From: Rapidithrix thailandica | GTDB taxonomy: Bacteria; Bacteroidota; Bacteroidia; Cytophagales; Flammeovirgaceae | DNA length: 64,000 bases | Direction of reading: 5' to 3' | Assembly (NCBI RefSeq): GCF_039710355.1 | Contig: NZ_JBDKWZ010000002.1 | Location: 1 to 64,000 of the forward strand | In this document: one piece after another, positions 47,898 to 57,346 of the stretch | Numbering within the stretch: the stretch's first letter is position 1 | How the letters are laid out: each line of letters starts with the position of its first letter | Made by a program: the position numbers and the translations under genes | Notes under the pieces: generated by a model | Databases searched by the model: none | Told to the model about the DNA's origin: nothing | What the model saw: only the letters and a program-made list of their open reading frames with translations

Positions 47898-48587
47898 ATG
47901 AAGCCGGATAAACATCAAAAAATAATAGATGCCCTGAGTGAGCTCAAGAGCTGGGCTGCAGCGCAAAAAAAAGTCCGCTTGGTGCTCGGGCCTCCCGTAG
48001 ATAATAAAGAAATTGATTCATGGCCGGGATTAATCGCGGCTTCTACTGCATTCCTACAGAAGGTTCCGTTTCAGCCCGAACAATTTGTGATCCCTGCAAG
48101 TTATCGGTATTTTATGAGCCTGCACTCTTTTGCCAGAATTGAGTACAACACCGGGAAGGACAAATGGAAAACCTATGAACCCTTTAACCTGTATGGGTCC
48201 ACTGAATTGGTGAAAAGTCAATATTTTACTAGGGGAGGTTGGGAGCTTAACGGAAGGGAAATCCATACTACTTTTCTGACGGCATTTGCTACGGCTGGCT
48301 ATTCGGTAGAAGCTTCCCGGTGGTGCTTTTATACGGATACGGATATTGAAAGAAAAGTAGAAGGGGAACTTCCGGTCTTGTGTGAATCCAATGATTACGA
48401 ATGTAACCTGGCCAAGTATGTCGATACGGGAGAGTGGATAGAGGATGCCTGTAAGGATCCGGTGGCCTATTCCTTTGAAGACTGGTTTTCGAAGCTGGTA
48501 GCCATTCTGGTGGCTAAGCCCTTCTCTCGTAAGAGAGAAGACGAAATTCCGGATGGTTTTTATGCATCGCCTTCTGCTGGTAAATGA
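47898..48587 (+). CDS. SMI1/KNR4 (SUKH)-like protein
   Basis: 229 residues, cytosolic. The segment FVIPASYRYFMSLHSFARIEY followed later by FEDWFSKLVAIL is like the core of SMI1/KNR4 (SUKH) proteins, which often serve as immunity proteins for toxin systems. No toxin gene is next to it. The match is by general pattern only, so the family call is tentative. It ends at a clear terminator. Confidence 0.5.
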   Translation: MKPDKHQKIIDALSELKSWAAAQKKVRLVLGPPVDNKEIDSWPGLIAASTAFLQKVPFQPEQFVIPASYRYFMSLHSFARIEYNTGKDKWKTYEPFNLYGSTELVKSQYFTRGGWELNGREIHTTFLTAFATAGYSVEASRWCFYTDTDIERKVEGELPVLCESNDYECNLAKYVDTGEWIEDACKDPVAYSFEDWFSKLVAILVAKPFSRKREDEIPDGFYASPSAGK

Positions 48588-48608
48588 GAAGAAGAATAAA
48601 TGAAAGGT

Positions 48609-48634
48609 AAAAGCCCCGAAGGCGGGGCTTTTGT
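48609..48634 (+). terminator. Terminator after SUKH-like gene
   Basis: Stem AAAAGCCCCG/CGGGGCTTTT (48609-48618 with 48623-48632) with a 4-nt loop, followed by T. It lies 22 bp after the stop and may also act for the convergent minus-strand gene. Confidence 0.85.
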
Positions 48635-48729
48635 ACTTGTTGAGGTTAAAGCGAATTAAATTAGAAGTCGAGGTCTGACAGTCAGCCTTTGCAGAAACCT
48701 TCGTAAACTCAGGATAGTTTAATATCTAT

Positions 48730-49482
48730 CTACTCTCCGCAAGTTTCGTTATAGTCTTTTATTGCTTTTAACCTGGCTTCGTCACGAAAAACCACTTTAT
48801 TAACAAGGCTGGTTAGTTTTGACTTTTTCTCTTTGTTGTTTTCCAGCGTTCCGTATTCTTCATTCTTGAATTTAAGAACTACTTTTTGGCAATCCTCGAA
48901 TTCTTTTTCAACATTTAGGCTATTCACCAGCTTTAATTTTCCATCGGCTCCTTTTCTGAATACCAAATCCGGATTTTCTGCGCACTCCGTATAAATTTTC
49001 TGTAACTCAGAAGGTTTTTCGAATGACACGGATGGAGGTGACTGATAATGTAAGAATAAAGAAATTTTTCCATCGGATATCTTTCTCATAAATTTCCGTT
49101 TTGCAATCATTCCTGTTCCTACCGCTGACATATCTGAATACTTAGCACTTATATAGATCAGTGAATCATCATTATAATGATACCCATCAATATCCTTTGG
49201 CGAATATTTGACATAATCCTTATTCTTAATTTTTTGTTTGTTTTCAAAAATGTCTTTCGAAATAAATCTGATGGTTTTCTGGAATTCCCAAGGAGAGGAA
49301 AAGCGCTTATCATCTAAAAGGCTATGACCCATTTTTTTTATGTACCCGTCAATTTCTTTTCCCTTCAAGATGATGGTTCCTCGTACCACATATTCCTGGG
49401 CCATTTTTTCTGAATTTTGACAAAATGCATGTGATGCAGTCAGTATCAAAGCTGATACAAAAATCAGTACTGTTTTTCTCAT
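48730..49482 (-). CDS. Secreted hypothetical protein
   Basis: 250 residues from the ATG before RKTVLIFVSALILTASHAF, which is a clear signal peptide ending near Cys/Gln (AFCQN). The mature part is Lys-rich and beta-like (RGTIILKGKEIDGYIKKMG). Bacteroidota carry many such secreted proteins of unknown role; I do not recognise a named family. The frame extends 14 codons further upstream, but those codons precede the signal peptide. Confidence 0.65.
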   Translation of the reverse strand: MRKTVLIFVSALILTASHAFCQNSEKMAQEYVVRGTIILKGKEIDGYIKKMGHSLLDDKRFSSPWEFQKTIRFISKDIFENKQKIKNKDYVKYSPKDIDGYHYNDDSLIYISAKYSDMSAVGTGMIAKRKFMRKISDGKISLFLHYQSPPSVSFEKPSELQKIYTECAENPDLVFRKGADGKLKLVNSLNVEKEFEDCQKVVLKFKNEEYGTLENNKEKKSKLTSLVNKVVFRDEARLKAIKDYNETCGE

Positions 49483-49529
49483 ATCTGTTTTATTTTGTTT
49501 GGTTACATTATTTGAGTTTAGCATAGGGG

Positions 49530-50238
49530 CTAAACGGGATTTGTGATGCTTATGGGTTTGGGCCGTTTATAACGATCTGGTGTATGCGATTTTATGCATT
49601 TCCTGTCATCAATTTTGCAATCTTGAATTCCCATGTTTTCAAGTAGTATCCGAATGCTGTTTTCGAACTCGGTTTGCCAGCGTTTGATGCTTGCTATTTT
49701 TACGTTTAATACATCCCTTTGAATATCAAGTACAGGCTTGTACCTTTCCCAATGCTTCAATATTGGTTTCGAAGTAATCGGAAAACTCAATTTTGTTATT
49801 TGTCTTTCTGTAAAATATCCAGGGATGCCCAATCCATAATGGCTGCCACTTTTCAGTACCCTCTTTAAAAATATTTTCCCATTCCAGCAGGTTTCCAAGG
49901 TCTCCACAACAAGTCGGCTCAATAGGAAACTCATCTTCCATTTTAACGACAATTCCTCCTGAAATGCTGGACACCTCCTCTTTGTAATTTGTTCAGTCAA
50001 CTTCTTTAAGTTCGTTTTTTATGATCTCTTCGAGCTCCTTGTCTCCGATTGAAGGAACGTCAACCAAATAGGAGCCTTTTCTTATGTTTTTTAAATTTTC
50101 GAGGTTCTTCTCCGACAAACACTCCCGCCAAAACCTATCCCATTCTTCTGCTGAATCTGTTAAGCTACTATTCGGATATTCATATTCTGAACCGGCGTAA
50201 TCGTATGGGGATATTTCAATCGTATATATTAGTTCCAA
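49530..50238 (-). pseudogene. Decayed gene of unknown family (nonsense + frameshift)
   Basis: The minus strand opens with a good 81-codon frame (MELIYTIEISPYDYAGSEYE...) that stops at a TGA (49993-49995). The same frame continues without a break as TNYKEEVSSISGGIVVKM and on through WQPLWIGHPWIFYRK to about 49740. The natural continuation (HWERYKPVLDIQRDVLNV) is then in another frame to 49530. One stop and one frameshift would restore a single ~235-codon gene. I cannot name the family. Sequencing error cannot be excluded. Confidence 0.65.
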
Positions 50239-50718
50239 TTCGCTTGTTCCCTTTTCTAATGTTACACAGTGTTTTTCTCAGCCCTTTTATTTTAGACTTA
50301 AATTGTTATAAAAATTGAATGGTTTTGATATTTCTTGCGAAAATACAATTTAATACGTAAAAAAATACTGTCGCTATTGATTTTTTTTAAATATTGACAG
50401 GTTGTTTACAAGGTACTCTAAACCGGTACCCCATACCTTTTATTGATTATTCTTACACCACTTATCTTGCATAGGAAATCAAATAAATAAAGATAATCAA
50501 ATAAGAATGAGGTGATTATCTATTAGAGTCGTTGACGTAATCCGGGGCTGGTGAGTGCCTTTCTACAAGAAAAATCTTTAAGAACGAAGTTGCCCCCTAA
50601 GGGCTTGAGATGTAGGAAGAGGGTAGCTTTTTGCTGTCCTCTTTTTTATGTTGTAGAGCTCTTTTACCTAAACAGGTATATCCATAGATTCTCACAAAAA
50701 GCATTTATTTCATTCGTT
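50239..50718. other. Intergenic region, no gene seen
   Basis: 480 bp of AT-rich sequence upstream of the decayed gene and downstream of the LysR gene. It includes a run of T near 50380. A 71-codon + strand frame at 50551-50766 overlaps the LysR gene end and has no family features, so I do not call it. A hairpin near its end is listed separately. Confidence 0.45.
50617..50647 (+). terminator. Possible terminator hairpin
   Basis: AAGAGG-GTAGC and GCTGT-CCTCTT pair around a 5-nt T loop (two G-T pairs), followed by TTTT on the + strand. No + strand gene precedes it, so it may be a remnant or act weakly for the LysR gene. Confidence 0.35.
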
Positions 50719-51609
50719 TTAATAGGTCATAAACTCCTCTTCCATATTTTGAATAAAGTTTTGTAGGTACTTTTTGTGGCGGTCTTCCTCTCGAAAAACC
50801 AAGTAATGTTTTCTTTTCAGACCTTGTTGACCGATGGGTTTGAACATCAAATGGTCCGGGATTTTAAAGGCTTTTAAAGCCCATTTGGGAATACACATAA
50901 TCCCCATGTTGGCTTTTACAAGCTCCAAAGCAATTTCCGTGAGGGGAATGGCGGTGATTTTCTTAGGCTCCACTTTGTGAACCCTCAGGAAATTCTGATA
51001 TACGGAAACGGTTTCCAGGGGATAAGAATGGATGATGAGATGGATGTCCCAAAAGTCTTCAATGCCGATATAGGCCTTTTCCGAGAGTCTGTTTTCTTCG
51101 TGTACCACCGCATATATTTCGTCTTCAAACAACTCTATGGCTCCTAAGGTTTTGCTTTCCGGTTGAGTGGTGGTGATGGTAATATCCAGTTCGTTGGAGA
51201 GTATTTTAGTGACGGGGTGATGAGTGGCTTCTACTACCAATTGGATCTCCATACCGGGGTAGAGTAAAGCCATTTTTTGAATAAATCCGGGCAAACCGCT
51301 ATAAAAGGAATAGCATTCGGTACTGATCCGGATGAGACCTTTCGAGCCTTCCCTGATATGCTGTATTTTTTGCATATGGCCTTCGATCTCAGCCAAAACG
51401 GTTTTGGACAAATGATACAGTTCCATTCCCTCTTCCGTCAGTTTCCAGGAGTTGCGAGCACGAATGAATACTTTAAAGCCCAGTCGTTCTTCTATTTCCC
51501 GGAGCTGATGGCTTAATGCCGATTTGGTCAGAAACAACTTGTCAGCCGAATTGACAATGTTCCCTTCTTCGGCAATGGTTTGGATCAGTCGTAAGTATTT
51601 TATTTCCAT
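50719..51609 (-). CDS. LysR-family transcriptional regulator
   Basis: 296 residues. The N-terminal winged helix (1-~60) has the LysR form: LRLIQTIAEEGNIVNSADKLFLT then SALSHQLREIEERLG. The rest is a substrate-binding effector domain. It is divergent from the rhodanese and decarboxylase genes across a 130-bp gap, the usual arrangement for a LysR regulator and its targets. The inducer is unknown. Confidence 0.9.
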   Translation of the reverse strand: MEIKYLRLIQTIAEEGNIVNSADKLFLTKSALSHQLREIEERLGFKVFIRARNSWKLTEEGMELYHLSKTVLAEIEGHMQKIQHIREGSKGLIRISTECYSFYSGLPGFIQKMALLYPGMEIQLVVEATHHPVTKILSNELDITITTTQPESKTLGAIELFEDEIYAVVHEENRLSEKAYIGIEDFWDIHLIIHSYPLETVSVYQNFLRVHKVEPKKITAIPLTEIALELVKANMGIMCIPKWALKAFKIPDHLMFKPIGQQGLKRKHYLVFREEDRHKKYLQNFIQNMEEEFMTY

Positions 51610-51739
51610 ACCAGCGAATTACGCTAATTTCCCATAATTTTTTAATGAAAAATTTTCAACTATACGAGCAAAAGACCTCAACCATGATTTTTCTCCTTTC
51701 AAGAAGGAATGTCCAGTTTTGTGAAAAAACAAATGCCTT

Positions 51740-52132
51740 ATGAACGAACAAATTAAACATTACCAAGACAAATTGGATTTTCAATGGGATTCGGCTGATT
51801 TATTCGAAGCGTTGGAGATGGGAACGCACATCGTAGTAGTGGATACCCGTAAGGAGTTTGCTTATCAGGAAGAGCATATTCCCGGAGCTATTAGTTTTCC
51901 CCACCGGTTTATGAATGAGCAAAGCACCCAAGCGTTGGACCGGGGGCCTGTTTATGTATGTTATTGTGACGGAATCGGGTGTAATGGATCAACCAGAGGC
52001 TCCTTAAAAATGACAAAACTAGGCTTTAACGTGAGGGAGTTGATGGGTGGCTTGGATTGGTGGAAACGCGATGGTTATGCCACCGAAGGGAAAAAGGCAA
52101 CTTCCGGAGAGTTCGTCTCCTGTGCTTGTTAA
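51740..52132 (+). CDS. Rhodanese-like protein
   Basis: 130 residues, single rhodanese domain. VVVDTRKEFAYQEEHIPGAI is the CDC25-type first motif, and the active loop is YCDGIGCNGSTRG, where the second Cys is the likely persulfide site. The C-terminus ends in SCAC, which may bind metal or sulfur. It could act in sulfur transfer or detoxification. Probably controlled by the divergent LysR. Confidence 0.85.
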   Translation: MNEQIKHYQDKLDFQWDSADLFEALEMGTHIVVVDTRKEFAYQEEHIPGAISFPHRFMNEQSTQALDRGPVYVCYCDGIGCNGSTRGSLKMTKLGFNVRELMGGLDWWKRDGYATEGKKATSGEFVSCAC

Positions 52133-52266
52133 ATTACAACTACCTGAGTAACAGGTATGGGTTGTGTTCTAAAATGTATGATGGCGGTTAAATTGATATT
52201 TTGCGGAGCACAACCCACAAACAAAACTTCGAAATTTCAAGGAGGATTTTTTTGAGTCGATAAACT

Positions 52267-53715
52267 ATGTTCGAAAATATGAATACAAAAGTAACACTTG
52301 ACTTTACGGCAAGGGAACGAAAGAATATTTGGGAGTTTCTGATTACCCGCTTGGAAGAGTACTATGAAAATACTTCCCGTCAAAAAGTTGCGCCGGCACT
52401 GGAAATGCAAGCCATCAGAAAGCTGGTGGAGCAGCACGATTTTCAGAAGCCATTGGTTGCCCGGGAGGCATTGGAACATGTGCTCAAAGGACTTTCCGAA
52501 TTTACGGTTCATACTTCTCACCCTTCTTATTTCGGGCTTTTTAACCCAAGGTCGAATTTTCCCGGCATCCTGGCCGATGTGATTACTGCGGTGTTTAATC
52601 CTCAGATGGCCGCCTGGAGCCATGCGCCTTTTGCTGCGGAAGTAGAAAACTATTGTATCAAAGGCTTGGGTAAAATGTTTGGGTATGAGGAGTCGTACAT
52701 TGACGGCACGTTTTGTACGGGTGGAGCAGAGGCGAATCTTACTGCGGTACTCTGTGCCTTGAATCATCACTTTCCTCAATATGCCAATGAAGGCTTGAGA
52801 GGCTTGGAAGTATCTCCGGTACTCTATTGTTCCGCGGAAGCGCACCACTCAGTCATCCGGGCTGCAAAGGTGGTGGGTTTAGGTTGGGATGCCCTGAGGC
52901 CAATTCCTGTAGATGCAATGGGAAAAATGCAACCGGACTGTTTGGAAGCGCAACTATTAACTGACCGGAAGAACGGGAGCGAGCCATTTATGCTTATCGC
53001 CAATGCAGGTTCTACGGGAACCGGTGCTCTGGACCCCTTACAAGAGCTGGCGCAAACCGCCAAAAAGTACGGGCTTTGGTACCATGTAGATGCAGCTTAC
53101 GGGGGAGCTTTGATTGTAGAACCTGAGCTAAAAAAATACCTGGAAGGTATCGAAGAAAGCGACTCCATTACCATTGATATTCATAAGTGGTTTTCAGCCC
53201 CTATGGCTACCAGTATGTTTATTACCCGGCATCCTGCCTCCTTGCACCAAACCTTCAGAATTACTGCCGACTATATGCCGAAAGAAGCGAGCGAAATGAA
53301 GGTGACCGATCCTTATACGCACTCTCTTCAGTGGTCGCGCCGGTTTATCGGTTTGAAATTCTATTTACAGCTCTTGATGGTGGGCTGGGAAGGATTGGCC
53401 GGTATGGTCAGGTCGGTGTCGGAAACCGGAGCATTATTAAAGAAACAATTGCTTGAGCATGATTGGGAACTGCTCAACGATACCTGTTTGCCTATCGTTT
53501 GCTTTACAGACGCCAGGTTTACAACGGATTCCCAATTCGTGCCGGCTCTTTGCCAAGAGGTAGTCAATTCCGGAAAGGCCTGGATTTCGATTTACACCAT
53601 AAAGAAAATGCCTGCTTTAAGGGCTTGTATTACAAATTATACAAGCACCGAAAAGGAAGTGGGAGACTTGGTGAACTTATTGAACAAACTGAGGAAGAAA
53701 TATTTAAAGGGGTAA
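52267..53715 (+). CDS. Group II PLP-dependent amino acid decarboxylase
   Basis: 482 residues. The PLP lysine is K307 in DIHKWFSAPMA, the cofactor Asp is in WYHVDAAYGGA, and AEAHHSVIRAAKVVGLG has the ring-stacking His. These are marks of the aspartate/glutamate/aromatic/diaminobutyrate decarboxylase superfamily. The substrate cannot be read from sequence; options include tyrosine or other aromatic amino acids, aspartate and 2,4-diaminobutyrate. The start may be the ATG at 52267 or 52279. It follows the rhodanese gene by 134 bp and ends at a terminator. Confidence 0.88.
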   Translation: MFENMNTKVTLDFTARERKNIWEFLITRLEEYYENTSRQKVAPALEMQAIRKLVEQHDFQKPLVAREALEHVLKGLSEFTVHTSHPSYFGLFNPRSNFPGILADVITAVFNPQMAAWSHAPFAAEVENYCIKGLGKMFGYEESYIDGTFCTGGAEANLTAVLCALNHHFPQYANEGLRGLEVSPVLYCSAEAHHSVIRAAKVVGLGWDALRPIPVDAMGKMQPDCLEAQLLTDRKNGSEPFMLIANAGSTGTGALDPLQELAQTAKKYGLWYHVDAAYGGALIVEPELKKYLEGIEESDSITIDIHKWFSAPMATSMFITRHPASLHQTFRITADYMPKEASEMKVTDPYTHSLQWSRRFIGLKFYLQLLMVGWEGLAGMVRSVSETGALLKKQLLEHDWELLNDTCLPIVCFTDARFTTDSQFVPALCQEVVNSGKAWISIYTIKKMPALRACITNYTSTEKEVGDLVNLLNKLRKKYLKG

Positions 53716-53740
53716 ACCGGGGTATACCGAACGCCCTGAA

Positions 53741-53780
53741 TGGACATCCGGTCAAGTTTACGGGCCGGATGTCCATTTCT
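53741..53780. terminator. Convergent terminator
   Basis: An 11-bp perfect stem TGGACATCCGG/CCGGATGTCCA (53741-53751, 53765-53775) with a 13-nt loop and a T-rich tail. It lies between the decarboxylase gene and the convergent regulator gene and can serve both. Confidence 0.8.
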
Positions 53781-53810
53781 TTATTGCTTCACTTTTCCAA
53801 CTTTCGAGCA

Positions 53811-54791
53811 CTAATTGTAGACCGCGCCTTTATTGTATTTGTTTCGGTATTCGATCGGTGTGAGACCCGTGATTTTCTTAAAAACATTCCGGAAAGCTTT
53901 GGTATCCGTATAACCCACATCAAACATGACTTCGTTGATATTCTTCCGGGTGGCTTCGAAGCTGCGTTTGGCCGCCTCGATTTTTATCCGTTGAATATAT
54001 TCTATAATCGTATTGTTCGTGGCTTGTTTAAACCTGCGTTCAAAACTTCTACGGCTTACGGCTACCAGGTTTGCCAAATCATCCACCGTAATTTTCTCAT
54101 AATAATTTTCCTCAATATATTCCTGCGCCTTTTTTACTTCCGCATCCTTATGACTTTTTTGTCCGTTAAACATGGCAAAGGCCCCTTGGCTTTCCCTGTC
54201 GATATCAATGGCAAAATATTTGGCCGCCAAAATAGCCGTATCCCTGTCCGTATACTTTTCCAATAAGTATAAAAGCAGGTTCCAATAGGAGTTCGCGCCT
54301 CCACTCGAATAAATACGGTTTTCTTCAGTGATAATACTTCCGTCTACGATTTCTACCTCGGGAAACATTTCTTGGAATTCATTGTAAAATGCCCAATGCG
54401 TAGAACACCTCTTTCCGTTGAGTAGTCCTGTGGATGCCAACAAAAAGGCGCCCACACAGAGAGAAGAAACTTCGGCTCCACCTTCGTACTGCCGGATAAT
54501 CCAGGAGATGGCCTCTTTGTTTTTCTCAATGGCCGAGGACATATCGCCAAACAAGGCTGGAATAACAATCAGGTCGGTCTGCTCGACTTCTTCCAGTAGT
54601 TTATCCGTATGAACGGAAAAAGAGCCGTCATGTAATTTAACTTCTTTGTTGAGTCCGACCAACTGTACTTCAAACAGAGGTGGTCTGCCGGAGGATTGCA
54701 GAAACTGGTTGGCTGCGGAAAACAGGTAACGGGGGTCTGCCACCGCTTCCAGTACGGCAGACTCCGGAACGAATATGGACACATTTTTCAT
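53811..54791 (-). CDS. GlxA-family transcriptional regulator (DJ-1/PfpI + AraC HTH)
   Basis: 326 residues. The N-terminal half (1-~190) is a DJ-1/PfpI-like amidotransferase fold with the nucleophile-elbow region SLCVGAFLLASTGLLNGK. The C-terminal half (~225-320) is an AraC-type double HTH, with ITVDDLANLVAVSRRSFER and the signature GYTDTKAFRNVFKKITGLTP. Such regulators sense small metabolites. No target gene is obvious; the convergent decarboxylase gene and the divergent VOC gene are candidates. Confidence 0.92.
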   Translation of the reverse strand: MKNVSIFVPESAVLEAVADPRYLFSAANQFLQSSGRPPLFEVQLVGLNKEVKLHDGSFSVHTDKLLEEVEQTDLIVIPALFGDMSSAIEKNKEAISWIIRQYEGGAEVSSLCVGAFLLASTGLLNGKRCSTHWAFYNEFQEMFPEVEIVDGSIITEENRIYSSGGANSYWNLLLYLLEKYTDRDTAILAAKYFAIDIDRESQGAFAMFNGQKSHKDAEVKKAQEYIEENYYEKITVDDLANLVAVSRRSFERRFKQATNNTIIEYIQRIKIEAAKRSFEATRKNINEVMFDVGYTDTKAFRNVFKKITGLTPIEYRNKYNKGAVYN

Positions 54792-54993
54792 AAAGCAAAT
54801 ATAAATTTTTGTGTTGGCGGAATCAACCCTTTAAACTGTCGTTTTTACGCCTCCTGAAATTTGTGCGAACTCCCCATCTTTGAGTGAGAATAACAACTAG
54901 TGCAAATACAGCCAAACATCGGATAAAGGTGGGTATTGCCTGGAAGAATACCTGGATGGAAATGAGATGTATGGAACCCTAAGAACAATTTAT

Positions 54994-55434
54994 ATGAACC
55001 GAATCATTACGTATCTTACGTTTAATGGGAACTGTCGCTGTGCGATGGAATTTTATCATGAATGTTTGGGAGGTGAACTTCATCTTCAAACTTTAGGAGA
55101 TTCCCCATTGAATGAAGAACTGCCCGAGTCTTTCAAAAACTGTGTTGTACAAGCTTCGTTGAAAATCAACGATTTGGTGATTATGGGAACGGATATGGTA
55201 GAAGAACAAGGTTTGGTTCGAGGTAATGCCATGTCCATGTTGATAGATTGTAATAGTGAGCTGGAAATGAGGGACTACTATGAAAAACTGTCAGAGGGAG
55301 GCCAATCTGTTCATCCGATTGAAAAAAACTATTGGGGAGCATTGTTCGGGGGACTGATTGATAAATTTGGTAACCGTTGGCTGTTTAATTTTAAATTCGA
55401 AAATACTCTGGTGAACGGAAGGTCGCCCCGTTAA
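54994..55434 (+). CDS. VOC-family (PhnB-like) protein
   Basis: 146 residues. FNGNCRCAMEFYHECLGGEL at the start and a late YWGALFGGLIDKFGNRWLFN are typical of the glyoxalase/PhnB-type vicinal oxygen chelate fold. The metal ligands of active enzymes are only partly visible, and the function is unknown. An ATG at 54967 in the same frame would add nine residues; the ATG before NRIITYLTFNGN fits the family. Divergent from the GlxA-type gene. Confidence 0.82.
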   Translation: MNRIITYLTFNGNCRCAMEFYHECLGGELHLQTLGDSPLNEELPESFKNCVVQASLKINDLVIMGTDMVEEQGLVRGNAMSMLIDCNSELEMRDYYEKLSEGGQSVHPIEKNYWGALFGGLIDKFGNRWLFNFKFENTLVNGRSPR

Positions 55435-55529
55435 AATAGCTCAATTATTCTTCATTTGATTTTTAAATATGTACAATGATCAAGATTGTCGTATTTACCC
55501 TGTCCGGGTTGTAGGTATTTAATAGCATT

Positions 55530-56362
55530 TACGATCTTCTCATTCAAAACCTATATGTGCTACTGTGTCCTATGTGGTTCAGTTTTTTTAACCACAATAG
55601 AGACATAGATTCACAATAGAAAAAAGCGATTCCCTGATTCCAAACCTATGTGTGCTACTGTGCACTATGTGGTTCAGTTTTTTAACCACAATAGAGACAT
55701 AGATTCACAATAGAAAAAAGCGGTTCCCTGATTCAAAACCTATGTGCGCTACTGTGTCCTATGTGGTTCAGAGTTTTTTTACCACAATAGAGACATAGAG
55801 CCGCAATAGAAAAAGCGGTTCCCTGATTCAAAACCTATGTGCGCTACTGTGTCCTATGTGGTTCAGAGTTTTTTTACCACAATAGAGACATAGATTCACA
55901 ATCGAAAAAAGCGATTCCCTCATTCCAAACCTATGTGCACTATTGTGTCCTATGTGGTTCAGAGTTTTTTTACCACAATAGAGAGATAAGCCGCAATAGA
56001 AAAAGCGGTTCCCTGATTCAAAACCTATGTGCGCTACTGTGCCCTATGTGGTTCAGTTTTTTTAACCACAATAGAGACATAGAGCCGCAATAGAAAAAAG
56101 CGATCTTCTCATTCAAAACCTATATGTGTTACTGTACCCTATGTGGTTCAGTTTTTTTACCACAGTAGTAATATAGAGTCACAATAGAAAAAAGCGGTTC
56201 CCTGATTCAAAACCTATATGTGCTACTGTGCCCTATGTGGTTCAGAGTTTTTTTTACCATAATAGAGACATAGAGCCGCAATAGAAAAAGCGGTTCCCTG
56301 ATTCCAAACCTATGTGCGCTACTGTGCCCTATGTGGTTCAGTTTTTTTACCACAGTAGAAAG
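55530..56362. repeat. ~95-bp tandem repeat array, nearly nine units
   Basis: Units start at 55542, 55637, 55731, 55826, 55922, 56016, 56111, 56205 and 56301 (94-96 bp each; the last is partial). Each begins ATTCAAAACCTATGTG (or ATTCC) and carries CCTATGTGGTTCAG, a run of 6-8 T, then ACCACAATAGAGACATAG. The two arms are complementary (TGTGGTT with AACCACA, CTATG with CATAG), so each unit folds into a hairpin. A second small stem AAGCGGTT precedes CCCTGATTC. Units differ by point changes and T-run length. No gene lies within; the whole 55435-56419 gap holds only this array. Confidence 0.95.
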
Positions 56363-56419
56363 CACAAAGTAAATTATTCCTGTGTTGATTATTTTTACCC
56401 GGAAATTTATCATGATCCT

Positions 56420-57244
56420 ATGACCAGAGAAATAGAAACCAAAGATAAGTCGAACAATAGCCAAAGTATACAAATTTCACCTTTCAGAAAGCATATAAGA
56501 AAGACTAAGCCACATCTCCATCATAATTATTTTGAAGTGATTTATCTTTCGAAAGGAACCGGATTTCATACCATTGACCACCAAAAATTCAAGGTGATTC
56601 CTCCTGTGTTGTTTTTTATCCGGAAAGAGCAAGTTCATCATTGGGAGTTGACAAGTGAGCCGGAAGGGTATGTCATGATTTTAAAAAAGAGCTTTTTGGA
56701 GCAAAGTCTGGATCAGGAATTAAAGGCCTTGCTTTCGGAAATCAGTAATTTGAATTGCATAGAATTAAAAGACAGCTCTACCATAGAAAACCTTCTGAAG
56801 ATTATCCTTTCGGAAAGTGCATCAGCTGGTAAGTGCCAGTTTACCATCCTTGAAGGTTTGTTGAAAGCTTTTTTTGCCAAGGTCGCGTCCTATCCCAAAA
56901 CCCGCCCGGGGGTTGTAAAACCCAAGGAAGATTTATTTCATGCTTTCCGGGAGTTGCTGAACAACTCGGAAACGGTAAAAAACAACATTGCTTACTATGC
57001 GGAGGTTTTGAATACTACTCCGCAAAACCTGAATCAACTGTGTAGGAAAAATACGGGGAAAGCTGCCACAAAAGTCATTGCCGGGTATATCATCCATGAG
57101 GCCAAAAGACTACTGATTTACACGGCATTGTCAGTTGCCGAAATCGCTTTTTCGCTGAATTTTAAAGATCCCTCCCACTTTGTAAAGTATTTCAAACGTC
57201 ATGTGGGTACCACCCCGCAATCCTTTAGAAACAGCCAAGAGTAA
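56420..57244 (+). CDS. AraC-family transcriptional regulator
   Basis: 274 residues. The N-terminal cupin-like sensor domain (PHLHHNYFEVIYLSKGTGF) is followed by a C-terminal AraC double HTH, with the signature LSVAEIAFSLNFKDPSHFVK and FKRHVGTTPQSFR. The frame is open upstream into the tandem repeats (56312), but the ATG before TREIETKD is the sensible start. It lies 102 bp ahead of the chromate transporter gene on the same strand and may control it. Confidence 0.9.
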   Translation: MTREIETKDKSNNSQSIQISPFRKHIRKTKPHLHHNYFEVIYLSKGTGFHTIDHQKFKVIPPVLFFIRKEQVHHWELTSEPEGYVMILKKSFLEQSLDQELKALLSEISNLNCIELKDSSTIENLLKIILSESASAGKCQFTILEGLLKAFFAKVASYPKTRPGVVKPKEDLFHAFRELLNNSETVKNNIAYYAEVLNTTPQNLNQLCRKNTGKAATKVIAGYIIHEAKRLLIYTALSVAEIAFSLNFKDPSHFVKYFKRHVGTTPQSFRNSQE

Positions 57245-57346
57245 AGGATACCAGATTATTTTCAAATCGACCATATTACAAGGAGATCATTGTCTAATTT
57301 TGGAATTGCTAAAATAAAGAAATTATTGTTTGAAATTTGACGCGTT

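Noticed and set aside
52237..52848. 203-codon minus-strand frame
   Set aside because: Antisense to the PLP-decarboxylase; no start context or motif.
53463..54266. 267-codon + frame across the end of the decarboxylase and the GlxA-type gene
   Set aside because: Shadow of two real genes and of their shared terminator.
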